A stretch of DNA of 64,000 nucleotides from CAWAPS01 sp963783945 (GCA_963783945.1 CAWAPS010000032.1:1054001-1118000), one strand, 5' to 3'; shown: positions 33,920 to 43,674, counted from the stretch's first letter. Numbers and translations are program-made. The notes: a model not told the origin generated them from the letters alone.

Positions 33920-35190
33920 TCGAACTCCGGGCCGGGTCCGCGACCGACGTCGGTCTGGTCCGAACAAACAACCAGGACGATCTGCTCCTCGCCAGCCCTC
34001 TTTTCGCCGTAGCGGACGGGATGGGCGGGGCGGCCGCCGGTGAGGTGGCGTCGGCCACCGCGCTGCGGTCCCTCGGCGCCGAGTTCGCCCAGGTGACCCG
34101 GGCTGCCGGGGTCGTCCCGAGCGCCGACCACCTGGTCGAGGCGGCCCAGGCGGCCAATCGGGCGGTTTGGGAGCAGGCCGAAGCCAACCCGGCCATGCGG
34201 GGCATGGGCACGACGCTCGTGGCCCTGGCCCTGGTCGACGGCGACCGGCTGGCCGTCGTGAACATCGGCGACTCCCGGTTGTACGCCATGCGAGACGACG
34301 AGCTTCGACAGGTCACCGACGACCACAACCTGGTGGCCGAGCTGGTAGCTCAGGGCCGGCTGTCCCCTGAGGAGGCCGAGTTCCACCCCAGGCGCAACAT
34401 CATGACCCGGGCTCTCGGCGTGGAACCCGACGTGCCGGTGGATCTGTTCATGCAGGACCCCGAGCCTGGTGACCGGTACCTACTCTGCAGCGACGGGCTC
34501 CCCCGGGAGGTGAGGGACGAGCAGATCGCGTCGGTGCTAAGACGCCTGGCGGACCCCGGCCAGGCGGCCCGGGAGCTCGTGGACGAAGCGATTCGGCGGG
34601 GCGGCAACGACAACGTCACCGTCGTCGTGGTCGATGTGGTGGAGCTGGGCGCCGGGAAGGACGACACCGTCGCGATCCCGGCCCCGGTGCCGGAACCGGC
34701 GCCTGACGCGGCAGCCGAGGAGGTGGGTGCGCCGCGGCGTCGCTTCGGTCGACAACGCCGATCGGGTGAGGCCCGGCGCAAAGCTCGTCCCGTGACGTTC
34801 CGCGTCGTGGCGTTCCTCCTCCTGTTCGTTCTGATCGTCGGGGGTGCCGCGGCTGCGATCGCCTGGTACGCCCGGTCCGGATATTTCGTCGGCCTCAAAG
34901 GCGAGAACCTGGCCATCTTCAAGGGCCGGCCCGGCGGCGTGCTGTGGTGGCAGCCGACCGTATCGAGTGTGACCAGCACGACCACTGGCGACATCGAGTC
35001 CCGCCACGTACCCGATCTCCAGGCCGGCCAGCAGGAACCGTCCATGGCCGCAGCCGAGCAATACATCGGCGACCTGGTGAACGAGAAGCAGCAAGCCGAG
35101 GCGGCGACGGTGCCACTTCGCCCCGCGATCTCCGCCAGCCCCACGACCCATGTGCCGGCAATCACCGGCGCCACACCGCCCGGTACATGA
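33916..35190 (+). CDS. pstP: PP2C-type Ser/Thr phosphatase
   Basis: 424 residues. PP2C signature motifs: VRTNNQDD, VADGMGGAAAGEVAS, GMGTTLVAL, NIGDSRLYAM, CSDGLPREVRD and GGNDNVTVVVVDV, covering the Mn-binding aspartates. After about residue 240 come a basic linker, one transmembrane helix near 293-315 and an extracytoplasmic tail. This is the standard PstP layout. It reverses PknB phosphorylation. Overlaps both neighbours by 4 nt, so it is translationally coupled. Confidence 0.95.
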   Translation: MIELRAGSATDVGLVRTNNQDDLLLASPLFAVADGMGGAAAGEVASATALRSLGAEFAQVTRAAGVVPSADHLVEAAQAANRAVWEQAEANPAMRGMGTTLVALALVDGDRLAVVNIGDSRLYAMRDDELRQVTDDHNLVAELVAQGRLSPEEAEFHPRRNIMTRALGVEPDVPVDLFMQDPEPGDRYLLCSDGLPREVRDEQIASVLRRLADPGQAARELVDEAIRRGGNDNVTVVVVDVVELGAGKDDTVAIPAPVPEPAPDAAAEEVGAPRRRFGRQRRSGEARRKARPVTFRVVAFLLLFVLIVGGAAAAIAWYARSGYFVGLKGENLAIFKGRPGGVLWWQPTVSSVTSTTTGDIESRHVPDLQAGQQEPSMAAAEQYIGDLVNEKQQAEAATVPLRPAISASPTTHVPAITGATPPGT

Positions 35191-36512
35191 TCCGAGCCCC
35201 GGCTCGAAGGCGGACCGAGCTCGGCCTCATCGTCCTGGTCGTGATCCTGACCGGCGGCCTCTACGCGCTGGCCGGACTCGGCAAGGCGGGCAATCTCCCC
35301 GCCAACATGGGCCCGTTCCTCGCCATCATCTTCGGACTGCTGCTGATCGGCCACATCGCCATCCGGCTGCTGGCGAGCAGCGCCGACCCCATCCTCCTAC
35401 CCACCGCAGGACTGCTGAGCGGCGTCGGCTACGTGTTCATAGCCCGGCTCTCGACCCACGAGGCCCGGCTCCAGGCGGTTTGGACGGCCCTGGGGGTGGC
35501 GGCGTTCGTGGTCACGTTGGTCGTGGTGCGACGGGCGCGGGATCTGGAGCGGTACCGCTACACCTTCGCCTTCGTCGGGATCGGGCTGCTCCTGCTCCCG
35601 CTGTTGCCCGGCATCGGCGAGGAGATCAACGGAGCCCGCCTGTGGATTCACGTGGGCAGCTTCAACTTCCAACCCGGCGAGATCGCCAAGCTGGCGCTGG
35701 CGGTGTTCTTCGCCTCGATCATGGTGGAACGGGCCGACCTGCTCAGCCAGGCCACCCGCCGGGTCGGACGCTTCATGGTCCTCGACCCCCGGTATCTGGC
35801 CCCGATCCTGGCGGCCTGGGGCCTGTCGCTGGTCATCTTTTTCACCGAGAACGACCTGGGATCGTCGTTCCTCTTCTTCGCCTTGTTCATCGGGATGCTG
35901 TGGGTGGCGACCGGGCGGGCCTACTACCTCGCGCTCGGGGCGGCGCTGTTCGCGGCCGGGTCGTATCTCGCCCTCAAGGTGATCGGCCACGCTCACAGCC
36001 GGGTTCAGTCGTGGCTGAACCCGTGGGCCCACGCCCAGACGTCGGGCTATCAGATCATCCAGGGGACATTCGCCATCGCCGCCGGGGGCCTGTTCGGGCA
36101 GGGACCGGGGCAGAGCAACGCCAGCCACATACCCGAAGCATCCACCGACCTGATCTTCGCGGTGATCGCCGACGAGCTCGGCCTGGTCGGGGCGGCCGCC
36201 CTGCTCATCGGATACCTCCTCATGGTCGGCTCCGGCCTGCGCATAGCGGTGCGATGCGACCGGCCATTCGAGAAGCTGCTCGCGACGGGCTTGTCGCTCA
36301 TTCTCGGGGTCCAGACCTTCGTCATCGTGGGCGGGGTGACCAGGTTGATCCCCCTCACCGGTATCACGCTGCCATTCGTCTCTTACGGCGGGTCGTCGAT
36401 GATCGCCAACTTCATACTGCTGGCCCTACTGCTCCGCATTTCCCATGACACCGAGACCGAGCCGCTGCCGGTCCTGCGCGGTGGGGCGTCGCGCATGGGG
36501 GCGGCGGCGTGA
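35187..36512 (+). CDS. rodA: FtsW/RodA/SpoVE-family peptidoglycan glycosyltransferase
   Basis: 441 residues with about 10-12 transmembrane helices. Conserved SEDS features include NGARLWIHVGSFNFQPGEIAKLAL, ENDLGSSFLFFALFIGMLWVATGR and the C-terminal PLTGITLPFVSYGGSSM. Polymerises lipid II together with the class B PBP encoded next. ATG 35187 overlaps the pstP stop (ATGA) and its own stop overlaps the pbpA start (GTGA). Position in the cluster corresponds to rodA of mycobacteria. Confidence 0.93.
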   Translation: MIRAPARRRTELGLIVLVVILTGGLYALAGLGKAGNLPANMGPFLAIIFGLLLIGHIAIRLLASSADPILLPTAGLLSGVGYVFIARLSTHEARLQAVWTALGVAAFVVTLVVVRRARDLERYRYTFAFVGIGLLLLPLLPGIGEEINGARLWIHVGSFNFQPGEIAKLALAVFFASIMVERADLLSQATRRVGRFMVLDPRYLAPILAAWGLSLVIFFTENDLGSSFLFFALFIGMLWVATGRAYYLALGAALFAAGSYLALKVIGHAHSRVQSWLNPWAHAQTSGYQIIQGTFAIAAGGLFGQGPGQSNASHIPEASTDLIFAVIADELGLVGAAALLIGYLLMVGSGLRIAVRCDRPFEKLLATGLSLILGVQTFVIVGGVTRLIPLTGITLPFVSYGGSSMIANFILLALLLRISHDTETEPLPVLRGGASRMGAAA

Positions 36513-38014
36513 ACAGACAGATCCGGCTGTTGGGGGTCGGCGTCATCGTGCTGTTCGTGGCGCTGTTCATCCAGCTCAACTGGCTGCAGATCGTGCACGC
36601 CAAAGCCCTCAACTCGAACCCGCTGAACAGCCGGGCCGTGGTCGACGAGTACACGGCCAAGCGCGGGGACATCGTCTCGGCGGACGGGATAACTCTCGCC
36701 ACGTCGGTGCCGACCAATGACGATCTCAAGTACCTGAGGGTGTACCCCACGGGCGCGCTGTTCCAGCAGGTCACGGGGTATTTTTCCTTCATATACGGGT
36801 CCGACGGCGCCGAGCGCAGCTACGACCAGGTTCTGACCGGCAAGAAGAGCCCGTTCCACCTGCCGACCAGCCTGAGCGATCTCAAGCGGCTTCTCACCAA
36901 CAACAATCAGAGCCAGTCGATAACGCTCACGGTCCTCGACAAGGTGCAAAAGGCGGCGGAGCAGGAGCTGGCCGGCCGGCTCGGCTCGGTAGTGGCCCTC
37001 GACCCCCGCAACGGGTCCATCCTGGCCATGTACTCCAATCCCACGTTCGACCCCAACCAGTTGTCGAGCCACGATCTGGCCAAGGTCCAGGCCTCGTACA
37101 AGGCGCTGACGGCCAGCAGCGGCGGACCCCTCGACCCCCCGGCGTACCGGCAACGCTGGTTCCCCGGGTCGACGTTCAAGATCATCACGGCCTCGGCGGT
37201 ATTCGATCACCAGCCGGCGCTCGCCAGTAAGAGCTATCCGGTCCTGGCCGCCCTGCCGCTACCCCAGACGACCAACTCGTTGCACAACTTCGGTGGGGAG
37301 GTCTGCGGAGGGCAGCTGACCCAGCTGTTCACCGTGTCCTGCGATACGGGGTTCGGACAAATCGGCCTCGATCTTGGAGCGTCGGCGCTCTACGCCGAGG
37401 CGACGGATTACGGGTTCAATCACACTCCACCCATCGATCTGCCCTTCGCCGTACAGTCGACGTTCCCTCCCCCGTCCGCTTTTGTGCACGACCTTCCCGG
37501 CCTCGCCTACTCGGCCATCGGCCAGCAAGACGTGCAGGCGACGCCGCTGCAGATGGCCCTGGTGGCCGGGGCGGTAGCCGACGGGGGAACCATCATGACC
37601 CCCCACGTGCTGTCGTTCGTCACCAACTCCCAGGCCCAGGTGGTGAGCCGCTACCAGCCCAAGGCCTGGATGCAGGCCACCTCAGCCGCCACCGCCAATT
37701 CGGTGAAACAACTCATGCTCTCGGTTGTGAATTCACCGGACGGCACCGGGACCCTGGCGAGGATCCCCGGCGTGCAGGTCGCGGCCAAGACCGGCACCGC
37801 CCAGACCGGCACCGGCCTCATCGACGCCTGGTTCGTGGCCTTCGCCCCGGCGGACAACCCCCAGATCGCGGTGTCAGTGGTTCTACCCAATCAACCGTCG
37901 GAGAACGAGTACCAGGGTGGGACCCTGGCCGCACCTATCGCCAAGGCCATCATCCAGGCCTACCTGAGCAGCGGAGCCAACGGCGCCGCCACTCCCCCAA
38001 CCTCGGTGCCATAG
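36509..38014 (+). CDS. pbpA: Class B penicillin-binding protein (PbpA)
   Basis: 501 residues. One N-terminal transmembrane anchor (LLGVGVIVLFVALFIQLNWLQIV), a dimerisation domain (RAVVDEYTAKRGDIVSADG) and a C-terminal transpeptidase with SxxK in PGSTFKII (about residue 220), SAIGQ and KTGTAQTG. Cross-links peptidoglycan with RodA. Start GTG overlaps the rodA stop. 82 bp separate it from pknB. Confidence 0.93.
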   Translation: MNRQIRLLGVGVIVLFVALFIQLNWLQIVHAKALNSNPLNSRAVVDEYTAKRGDIVSADGITLATSVPTNDDLKYLRVYPTGALFQQVTGYFSFIYGSDGAERSYDQVLTGKKSPFHLPTSLSDLKRLLTNNNQSQSITLTVLDKVQKAAEQELAGRLGSVVALDPRNGSILAMYSNPTFDPNQLSSHDLAKVQASYKALTASSGGPLDPPAYRQRWFPGSTFKIITASAVFDHQPALASKSYPVLAALPLPQTTNSLHNFGGEVCGGQLTQLFTVSCDTGFGQIGLDLGASALYAEATDYGFNHTPPIDLPFAVQSTFPPPSAFVHDLPGLAYSAIGQQDVQATPLQMALVAGAVADGGTIMTPHVLSFVTNSQAQVVSRYQPKAWMQATSAATANSVKQLMLSVVNSPDGTGTLARIPGVQVAAKTGTAQTGTGLIDAWFVAFAPADNPQIAVSVVLPNQPSENEYQGGTLAAPIAKAIIQAYLSSGANGAATPPTSVP

Positions 38015-38096
38015 GCAGGACGACCGGCACCGTGCCCGCTCCCCCACTTTGCGCGGTCCCTAGGCCCCGCGTCCCACCCGTAGGCTGAAGGTCGGA

Positions 38097-40085
38097 ATGT
38101 CGCAGCAGCAGGTCTTCAGTGACCGCTACGAGATGGTCAACCACATTGCCCGCGGCGGGATGGCCCAGGTCTACCTGGCTCGAGATCTGCTCCTGGACCG
38201 CCCTGTCGCGGTCAAGGTCCTGTTCCCCGAACTGTCGGTCGATCGCTCGTTTGTCGAGCGCTTTCGCCGGGAAGCCAAGGCCGCGGCGAACCTCAGCCAC
38301 CCCAACATCGTCTCGATCTTCGACTGGGGGCAGGGGGAGCACACCTACTACATCGTGATGGAGTACGTCGACGGGCCGACGATCTCGGCGATGCTGCAGT
38401 CGGGCCCGCTGGACGTGGTCAGGGCGGCCGAAGTGGGGGCCAGCGTGGCCGCCGCCCTCGACTTCGCCCACCGGCGCGGGGTGATCCACCGGGACGTCAA
38501 ACCGGGCAACATCCTCATCGACGAACGAGGCCAGGTGAAGGTCACGGACTTCGGCATCGCCCGGGCCGCCGGGACCTCCGGAGACCTGACTCAGACCGGC
38601 TCGGTTATGGGTACCGCGACGTATTTCTCCCCCGAGCAGGCCCAGGGCTACTCCGTCGATGCCCGAAGCGACGTCTACTCCCTCGGCGTCGTCCTCCACG
38701 AGATGGTCGCGGGCAAGCCCCCCTTCGCCGGCGAGAACCCGGTTTCCATCGCCTACAAACATGTGAAAGAACCCGCCCCCCGGCTATCGGAGATCAATCC
38801 GGAGGTGCCGTTCAACTTCGAGGCCGTGGTGGCCAAGGCCATGGCCAAGGACCCGGCGGCGCGCTATCAGAGCGCGGAGGACCTACGCGCCGACCTGGTC
38901 CGCTTCGCCAACGGGCAGCCCGTGAGCGCGGTCGCTGACGCCACCCAGGTAATCCCGGCAGCAGGGGACGGGGCGGCCGCAGCCGGCGCCGGGCTGGCCG
39001 CGGCGGGAGCTACCACCCGGGTCCAGTCGAGGGCCGGCCACACCGCCGTCATCCCGGCCGCCGCGGGCCGCCGGCCCCCCATGCGACCTCCCGATCGTCG
39101 CTCGCGCGCCGGTCTCTACAGCGCGCTGGCGGCTCTGTTGGTCCTCCTGGCCGCCGGCGGCTTCTTCGGCGGGAAGGCCCTGGGTCTCTGGGGCAAATCG
39201 ACCAAGACCCTCACCATCCCCACCGGTATCGTCAACCGGCCCCTCACCACGGTCCAGGCCCAGCTCAAGCAGCTCGGGTTCACCAACGTGTCCAACCAGC
39301 CGCAAGCCAGCTCGGGTGTCCAGATCGGCAACGTGATCTCCAGCCGGCCCTCCCCAGGGACCACCCTGCAGAGCAATCAACCGGTGGTGCTGTACGTCAG
39401 CAGCGGGCCGGTAAAGGTTGCGGTCCCGAACGTCGCCGGTGAGACCGAGGCCCAGGCCAACCAGAAGCTCACGCAGGCTCTATTCAGGGTCAACCCGATC
39501 GCCCAGTCCTCCAACACCGTGGCGAACGGCCGGGTGATCGGGACGAACCCCAAAGCCGGGCTGCCGGCTGCTCAGGGGTCAGCGGTGCAGCTGGTAGTGT
39601 CCAGCGGTCCGCCGGTTACGACCATCCCGACCCTCGTCAACCAGGATCCGGCGACGGCGGGAAGCGAGCTCGGATCCATGGGGCTGAAGGTGAACCCGGC
39701 GCAGGAGTCCTCGCTCACCGTCCCCGCCGGCGAGGTCACCAGGACGAACCCGCCGGCGGGGACCTCGGTGGCCATCGGCACGACGGTGACGCTCTTCGTC
39801 TCGACCGGGCCTCCCCAGGTGAACGTGCCCGATGTGACCGGTGACACCAGGAGTCAGGCGCAAGCGGCACTGCAGGCGGCCGGGTTCACGGCGACGTTCA
39901 GCACCGCGGCGGTCTCGGATCCGGCTCAGAATGGCCTGGCCCAGTCCGAGTCCCCGGCCGCGGGTTCGAGCCAGACCCAGGGGTCAACCGTCAACGTGGT
40001 GATCGGCGCCTACCAGGCGCCGGCTACGACGACCACCACGAAACCGGCGGTCAGCACGACCACTTCCCCGCCACCGACGACCTGA
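38097..40085 (+). CDS. pknB: PASTA-domain Ser/Thr protein kinase
   Basis: 662 residues. Kinase domain about 10-275 with the Lys of VAVKVLF, HRDVKPGNIL and DFGIARA all intact. A juxtamembrane linker, one transmembrane helix near 343-362 (ALAALLVLLAAGGFFGG) and four extracellular PASTA repeats follow, then a Thr-rich tail. PASTA units bind peptidoglycan fragments or lipid II and adjust wall growth. Only one kinase gene is in this cluster, with no pknA between pbpA and pknB as in mycobacteria. TAGGCT lies 10 nt before ATG. Confidence 0.95.
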   Translation: MSQQQVFSDRYEMVNHIARGGMAQVYLARDLLLDRPVAVKVLFPELSVDRSFVERFRREAKAAANLSHPNIVSIFDWGQGEHTYYIVMEYVDGPTISAMLQSGPLDVVRAAEVGASVAAALDFAHRRGVIHRDVKPGNILIDERGQVKVTDFGIARAAGTSGDLTQTGSVMGTATYFSPEQAQGYSVDARSDVYSLGVVLHEMVAGKPPFAGENPVSIAYKHVKEPAPRLSEINPEVPFNFEAVVAKAMAKDPAARYQSAEDLRADLVRFANGQPVSAVADATQVIPAAGDGAAAAGAGLAAAGATTRVQSRAGHTAVIPAAAGRRPPMRPPDRRSRAGLYSALAALLVLLAAGGFFGGKALGLWGKSTKTLTIPTGIVNRPLTTVQAQLKQLGFTNVSNQPQASSGVQIGNVISSRPSPGTTLQSNQPVVLYVSSGPVKVAVPNVAGETEAQANQKLTQALFRVNPIAQSSNTVANGRVIGTNPKAGLPAAQGSAVQLVVSSGPPVTTIPTLVNQDPATAGSELGSMGLKVNPAQESSLTVPAGEVTRTNPPAGTSVAIGTTVTLFVSTGPPQVNVPDVTGDTRSQAQAALQAAGFTATFSTAAVSDPAQNGLAQSESPAAGSSQTQGSTVNVVIGAYQAPATTTTTKPAVSTTTSPPPTT

Positions 40086-40209
40086 GCCGCAGGGCGTGGG
40101 GCCAGAACGGATCCACCTGGCCCAGCCCGTTAGTTCGATCGGCCGGGTCGCTCGGTTCGGCCCGGATTCAGATCCGGGCCGGGTGCTGAAGGCCGGCTTC
40201 CAGCCGGCT

Positions 40210-40854
40210 TCAGGCCGGGGTGACGGCCGGTTGGCCGGCGAGACTGGCCTCGGCCGCGGCGACCGCGGTCAGAGCGGCCGGCTGACCGCAGACTGCGAGC
40301 CAGTTGGCGATCATCCGGTGGCCGCCGTCTGTGAGTATCGACTCGGGATGAAACTGCACGCCCTCGATCGGTAGCTGGCGGTGGCGCAGGCCCATGATCG
40401 CGCCGTCCTCGGACCACGCCGACACCTCGAGCACCTCCGGCAGGCTCTCGGGGGCCACCACCAGCGAGTGGTAGCGGGTGGCGGTGAGAGGCTCGGGCAA
40501 ACCGGCGAACACTCCGCCGCCATCGTGGCTGATGCTCGAGGTTTTGCCGTGCATGACCTGGTGGCGGACGACCTGTCCCCCGAACACCTCTCCGATGCAT
40601 TGGTGGCCGAGACAGACGCCCAAGACGGGGATGTCCCGGCCGAGGGACCGAATGAGTTCGCCGCTCACCCCGGCGTCGGCCGGCCGCCCCGGGCCGGGCG
40701 AGATCAGCAACCCGTCGGGCCTGAGGGACCGCGCCCGGGCGACGTCGATCGAGTCGTTGCGGTACACGAGGGGCTCGGCTTCGAGTTGACCGAGGTACTG
40801 CACCAGGTTGTAGACGAACGAGTCGTAGTTGTCCACAACGAGAATCCGCGCCAC
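40210..40854 (-). CDS. pabA: Glutamine amidotransferase subunit of anthranilate/aminodeoxychorismate synthase
   Basis: 214 residues, class I glutamine amidotransferase. It has VDNYDSFVYNL, the oxyanion PGRPADAG, nucleophile Cys in VLGVCLGHQC (about 83) and catalytic His-Glu in GVQFHPESIL. Provides ammonia to TrpE or PabB; homologues next to pknB in actinobacteria are annotated trpG or pabA and often serve both pathways. GTG 40854; AGGAGGG lies 13 nt upstream, farther than ideal. Divergent from crgA and convergent with pknB. Confidence 0.9.
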   Translation of the reverse strand: MARILVVDNYDSFVYNLVQYLGQLEAEPLVYRNDSIDVARARSLRPDGLLISPGPGRPADAGVSGELIRSLGRDIPVLGVCLGHQCIGEVFGGQVVRHQVMHGKTSSISHDGGGVFAGLPEPLTATRYHSLVVAPESLPEVLEVSAWSEDGAIMGLRHRQLPIEGVQFHPESILTDGGHRMIANWLAVCGQPAALTAVAAAEASLAGQPAVTPA

Positions 40855-40873
40855 ATGCTGAGGCTATCCCTCC

Positions 40874-40879
40874 TAGAGT
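40874..40879 (+). promoter_or_regulatory. -10 box (TAGAGT) of crgA, leaderless type
   Basis: TAGAGT ends 6 nt before ATG 40886 and no Shine-Dalgarno intervenes. Confidence 0.4.
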
Positions 40880-40885
40880 CGTGTC

Positions 40886-41200
40886 ATGCCGAGGAAGACC
40901 AAAGATGCGCCCGGCCGCACCACCCCTAAGGGAGGCCCCGTCCGGAAGAGCGCGCCCGCTGGTCCGGCGAAACCGTCGGCGAGCGCGACCTCGGGTCGCT
41001 ACACCGCGCCTATCCCCCGCGAGCTGAAAAGCAGCCCGTGGTGGGTTCCCGCTTTCATCGTGGGGTTCTTCGGGCTCGGTGTCATCTGCATCCTGCTCAA
41101 CTACCTGAGCGTCCTCCCCGGAGGAGCGAGCAACGCCTACCTCTTCGCCGGCCTCGGGCTCATCGTCTGCGGGTTCATCACGGCCACCCGGTGGCACTGA
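40886..41200 (+). CDS. crgA: Cell division protein CrgA
   Basis: 104 residues. A basic, Pro/Ala-rich cytoplasmic N terminus (KTKDAPGRTTPKGGPVRK) precedes two transmembrane helices (WWVPAFIVGFFGLGVICILLN and AYLFAGLGLIVCGFITA) separated by a short NYLSVLPGG loop, the diagnostic CrgA pattern. CrgA recruits PBPs to the divisome in actinobacteria. Its usual neighbours (pknB, trpG) are here. The region after it carries the DnaA-box palindrome. Confidence 0.92.
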   Translation: MPRKTKDAPGRTTPKGGPVRKSAPAGPAKPSASATSGRYTAPIPRELKSSPWWVPAFIVGFFGLGVICILLNYLSVLPGGASNAYLFAGLGLIVCGFITATRWH

Positions 41201-41271
41201 GGGCGGACCGCCTTCCTCGACACCCGCCGGAAACCTCCCGGTAACCAAGCTGTCGGGGCGATGGCCGCAAA

Positions 41272-41330
41272 GTTACATCGATGTGACCATTCCCCAAGCT
41301 TGTCCACAGACTGTGGACAACGTTTTGGGG
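41272..41330. other. Perfect head-to-head DnaA-box palindrome; candidate origin element
   Basis: TTGTCCACAG and CTGTGGACAA are exact inverted copies around one A (41300-41320), so both arms contain the actinobacterial DnaA box TTGTCCACA. They are nested in an outer CCCCAA/TTGGGG repeat (41292-41297, 41325-41330). A second imperfect palindrome with core ACATCGATGT is at 41272-41287. AT-rich TGATATGTATC and TGATATACACC follow before 41420. The site sits between convergent gene ends, so a terminator function is also possible. Confidence 0.55.
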
Positions 41331-41420
41331 CCGTAAACACAACAGTCGCCTGATATGTATCCCTTCTGCGATTAAGCCTGCAGGAGCGGTGAAAACGCAT
41401 GAAGTGTGATATACACCGGG

Positions 41421-42614
41421 CTATCCCAGCCGCTCGATGATGGTGGCGTTGGCCAGGCCGCCGCCCTCGCACATCGTCTGCAGCCCGTAACGCCCGCCGG
41501 TCCGCTCCAGCTCGTTGAGCAGCGTCGCCATGAGCTTGGCCCCGGAGCAGCCCAGAGGGTGGCCGAGGGCGATGGCTCCCCCATTGACGTTCACCCGGTC
41601 CATGTCGGGATGGACTTCCTTCTCCCACGCCAGGACCACCGACGCGAACGCCTCGTTGATCTCGACCAGGTCGATGTCGTCGATGGTCAGCTTGGCCCGC
41701 TCGAGGACCTTCGCAGTGGCCGGGATGGGTCCGGTGAGCATCATGACCGGGTCGACCCCGGCGAGCGAGAAGGAGTGGAACCGGGCCCGGGCGGTCAGGC
41801 CGAGAGCGGACGCCTTTTCTTCGCTCATGATCAGCACCGCGGCCGCTCCGTCGGTGATCTGGGAGCTGTTGCCGGCGGTGACCTTGCCGTCGGGCTTGAA
41901 TGCGGGTTTGAGGTTGGCGAGCGTCTCCACGGTGGTACCGGGCCGGATGCCCTCATCTGCGGTGACCAGCTCGCTGGTTTCGGTGACGCTGCCGGTTTCC
42001 TTGTCCTTGTGCTTGAGGGTGACCGGGACGATCTCCCGCTCAAATCGGCCCTCCGCCGTGGCCCGCGCGGCATTCTGCTGGCTTCTGGCACTGAAGGCGT
42101 CGAGCTCCTCGCGGCTGAGGTCCCAGTGATCAGCGATGAGCTCGGCCGAGATGCCCTGGGGAACCAGCCCGCCTACCGGGGCGTAGCGCAAGCCGACAAG
42201 CGGGCCGAACGGTAATCCGACCCCCGTGCCGATACTCGCGCCCATCGGCACCAGGCTCATGACCTCGATGCCCGCCGCAACGGCGATGTCGTACTGCCCG
42301 GCCATCACCCCCTGAGCCGCGAAATGCATGGCCTGCTGGGAAGATCCGCACTGCCGGTCGACGCTGGTGGCTGGTACCGACTCGGGGAAGCCGGCCGCCA
42401 GAACGGCGTTGCGGCCCACGTTGACGGCCTGGGCTCCGACCTGGCTGACGCAGCCCATGATCACATCATCGATCAGCGCAGGGTCCAGGTCATTGCGCTC
42501 GACCAGCGCTTTCAGGGTCTCGGCCGCCAGGTCGACGGGATGCCACCCCGACAGTTTCCCGTGCCGCTTGCCCCCGGCGGTGCGCACGGCATCGACGATC
42601 ACAGCTGCAGGCAT
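41421..42614 (-). CDS. Acetyl-CoA C-acyltransferase (thiolase)
   Basis: 397 residues. Thiolase active-site Cys in SVDRQCGSSQQAMHFAAQG (about 89), His in GGAIALGHPLGCSG (about 350) and Cys in LQTMCEGGGLANA (about 380), all present. Degradative-type thiolase acting on 3-ketoacyl-CoA in fatty-acid or related degradation. ATG 42614 follows GGAGT. It lies in the origin region between crgA and rpmH, where actinobacteria usually carry replication genes. Confidence 0.92.
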   Translation of the reverse strand: MPAAVIVDAVRTAGGKRHGKLSGWHPVDLAAETLKALVERNDLDPALIDDVIMGCVSQVGAQAVNVGRNAVLAAGFPESVPATSVDRQCGSSQQAMHFAAQGVMAGQYDIAVAAGIEVMSLVPMGASIGTGVGLPFGPLVGLRYAPVGGLVPQGISAELIADHWDLSREELDAFSARSQQNAARATAEGRFEREIVPVTLKHKDKETGSVTETSELVTADEGIRPGTTVETLANLKPAFKPDGKVTAGNSSQITDGAAAVLIMSEEKASALGLTARARFHSFSLAGVDPVMMLTGPIPATAKVLERAKLTIDDIDLVEINEAFASVVLAWEKEVHPDMDRVNVNGGAIALGHPLGCSGAKLMATLLNELERTGGRYGLQTMCEGGGLANATIIERLG

Positions 42615-42741
42615 GGGTGTACTCCTTCGTACCGAGAGACTCTTCGATTCAAGCTACCGCCGGCAACCGTCGAAACGGACCGCACCGGCGGAGGGGGGCC
42701 GGGCTCCCGCGCCGGCGGGCGGGAGCAAGGTCGGCAGGCGA

Positions 42742-43377
42742 TTACTTCCCGGGCTGAGGGGTCAGACGCAGGTAGGGCCGCACGGCGTTCCAGCCCTTGG
42801 GGAACCTGTCCTTGGCCTGCTCGTCCGTGACGGCGGGGATGATGATGACATCGTCTCCGTTTTCCCAGTCAGCGGGGGTGGAGACTGAGTAATTGGCGGT
42901 CAGCTGAAGGGAGTCGATGACCCGCAGGATCTCGTGGAAATTGCGTCCGGTGCTCTGGGGGTAGGTGATCATGAGCTTGATCTTCTTGTCCGGGCCGATG
43001 ATGAAGACAGAGCGAACGGTGACAGTGTCAGCCGCGTTCGGGTGGATCATGCCGTAAAGGTCGGCGACCTTTCGGTCCGGGTCGGCGATCAGGGGGAAGT
43101 TGACAGTGGTGCCCTGGGTCTCGTTGATGTCCGGAATCCAGCCCTCGTGCCTCTCGAGCGGATCGACGCTGATGGCGATCACCTTGGTGTTGCGCTTATC
43201 GAACTCGTCTTTGAGCCTGGCCACCGCACCGAGCTCGGTAGTGCACACCGGGGTGAAGTCCTTGGGGTGGGAGAAGAGCACGCCCCAGCTCTCACCGAGA
43301 TATTCGTAGAAGCCGATCGTGCCCTCGGTCGTCTCAGCCGTGAAGTCCGGCGCCTCGTCACCCAACTGAAGTGCCAT
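42742..43377 (-). CDS. Peroxiredoxin, 1-Cys (Prx6) type
   Basis: 211 residues. The peroxidatic Cys lies in FTPVCTTELG (about 45) within LFSHPKDFTPVCTTE. The C-terminal Prx6 extension (ADWENGDDVIIIPAVTDEQAKDRFPKG) is present and no resolving Cys is evident. Reduces H2O2 and organic peroxides in the cytoplasm. ATG 43377 has GGAGGATCCACC directly upstream. Divergent from the rpmH/rnpA operon. Confidence 0.93.
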   Translation of the reverse strand: MALQLGDEAPDFTAETTEGTIGFYEYLGESWGVLFSHPKDFTPVCTTELGAVARLKDEFDKRNTKVIAISVDPLERHEGWIPDINETQGTTVNFPLIADPDRKVADLYGMIHPNAADTVTVRSVFIIGPDKKIKLMITYPQSTGRNFHEILRVIDSLQLTANYSVSTPADWENGDDVIIIPAVTDEQAKDRFPKGWNAVRPYLRLTPQPGK

Positions 43378-43674
43378 GGTGGATCCTCCTAGATCAATGG
43401 TTCGGTGTCGCTGCGCCCAACCTACCCCGCTCCGCCCTTTAAAGTCGATCTACTTACTCAACTTTCGGCGCGAGCGGGCCGCCGGGCCACCCGGCTTGCG
43501 GCTACGACCGGCCGGGTGCCGGGCTGGCCGGGTGTCGGGCCGAGCCTGCGTGGCAGCCCCTCGGGCAGTTGGGGTACCATCGTTGGCCGTGCCAGCGGGC
43601 CAGGTGGTCCTGTCGCGCATCGGCTTCGCTCGGCAGCCCCAGTGGCTGGTAGCGCCGCCGGGACCGAGGAGGCG

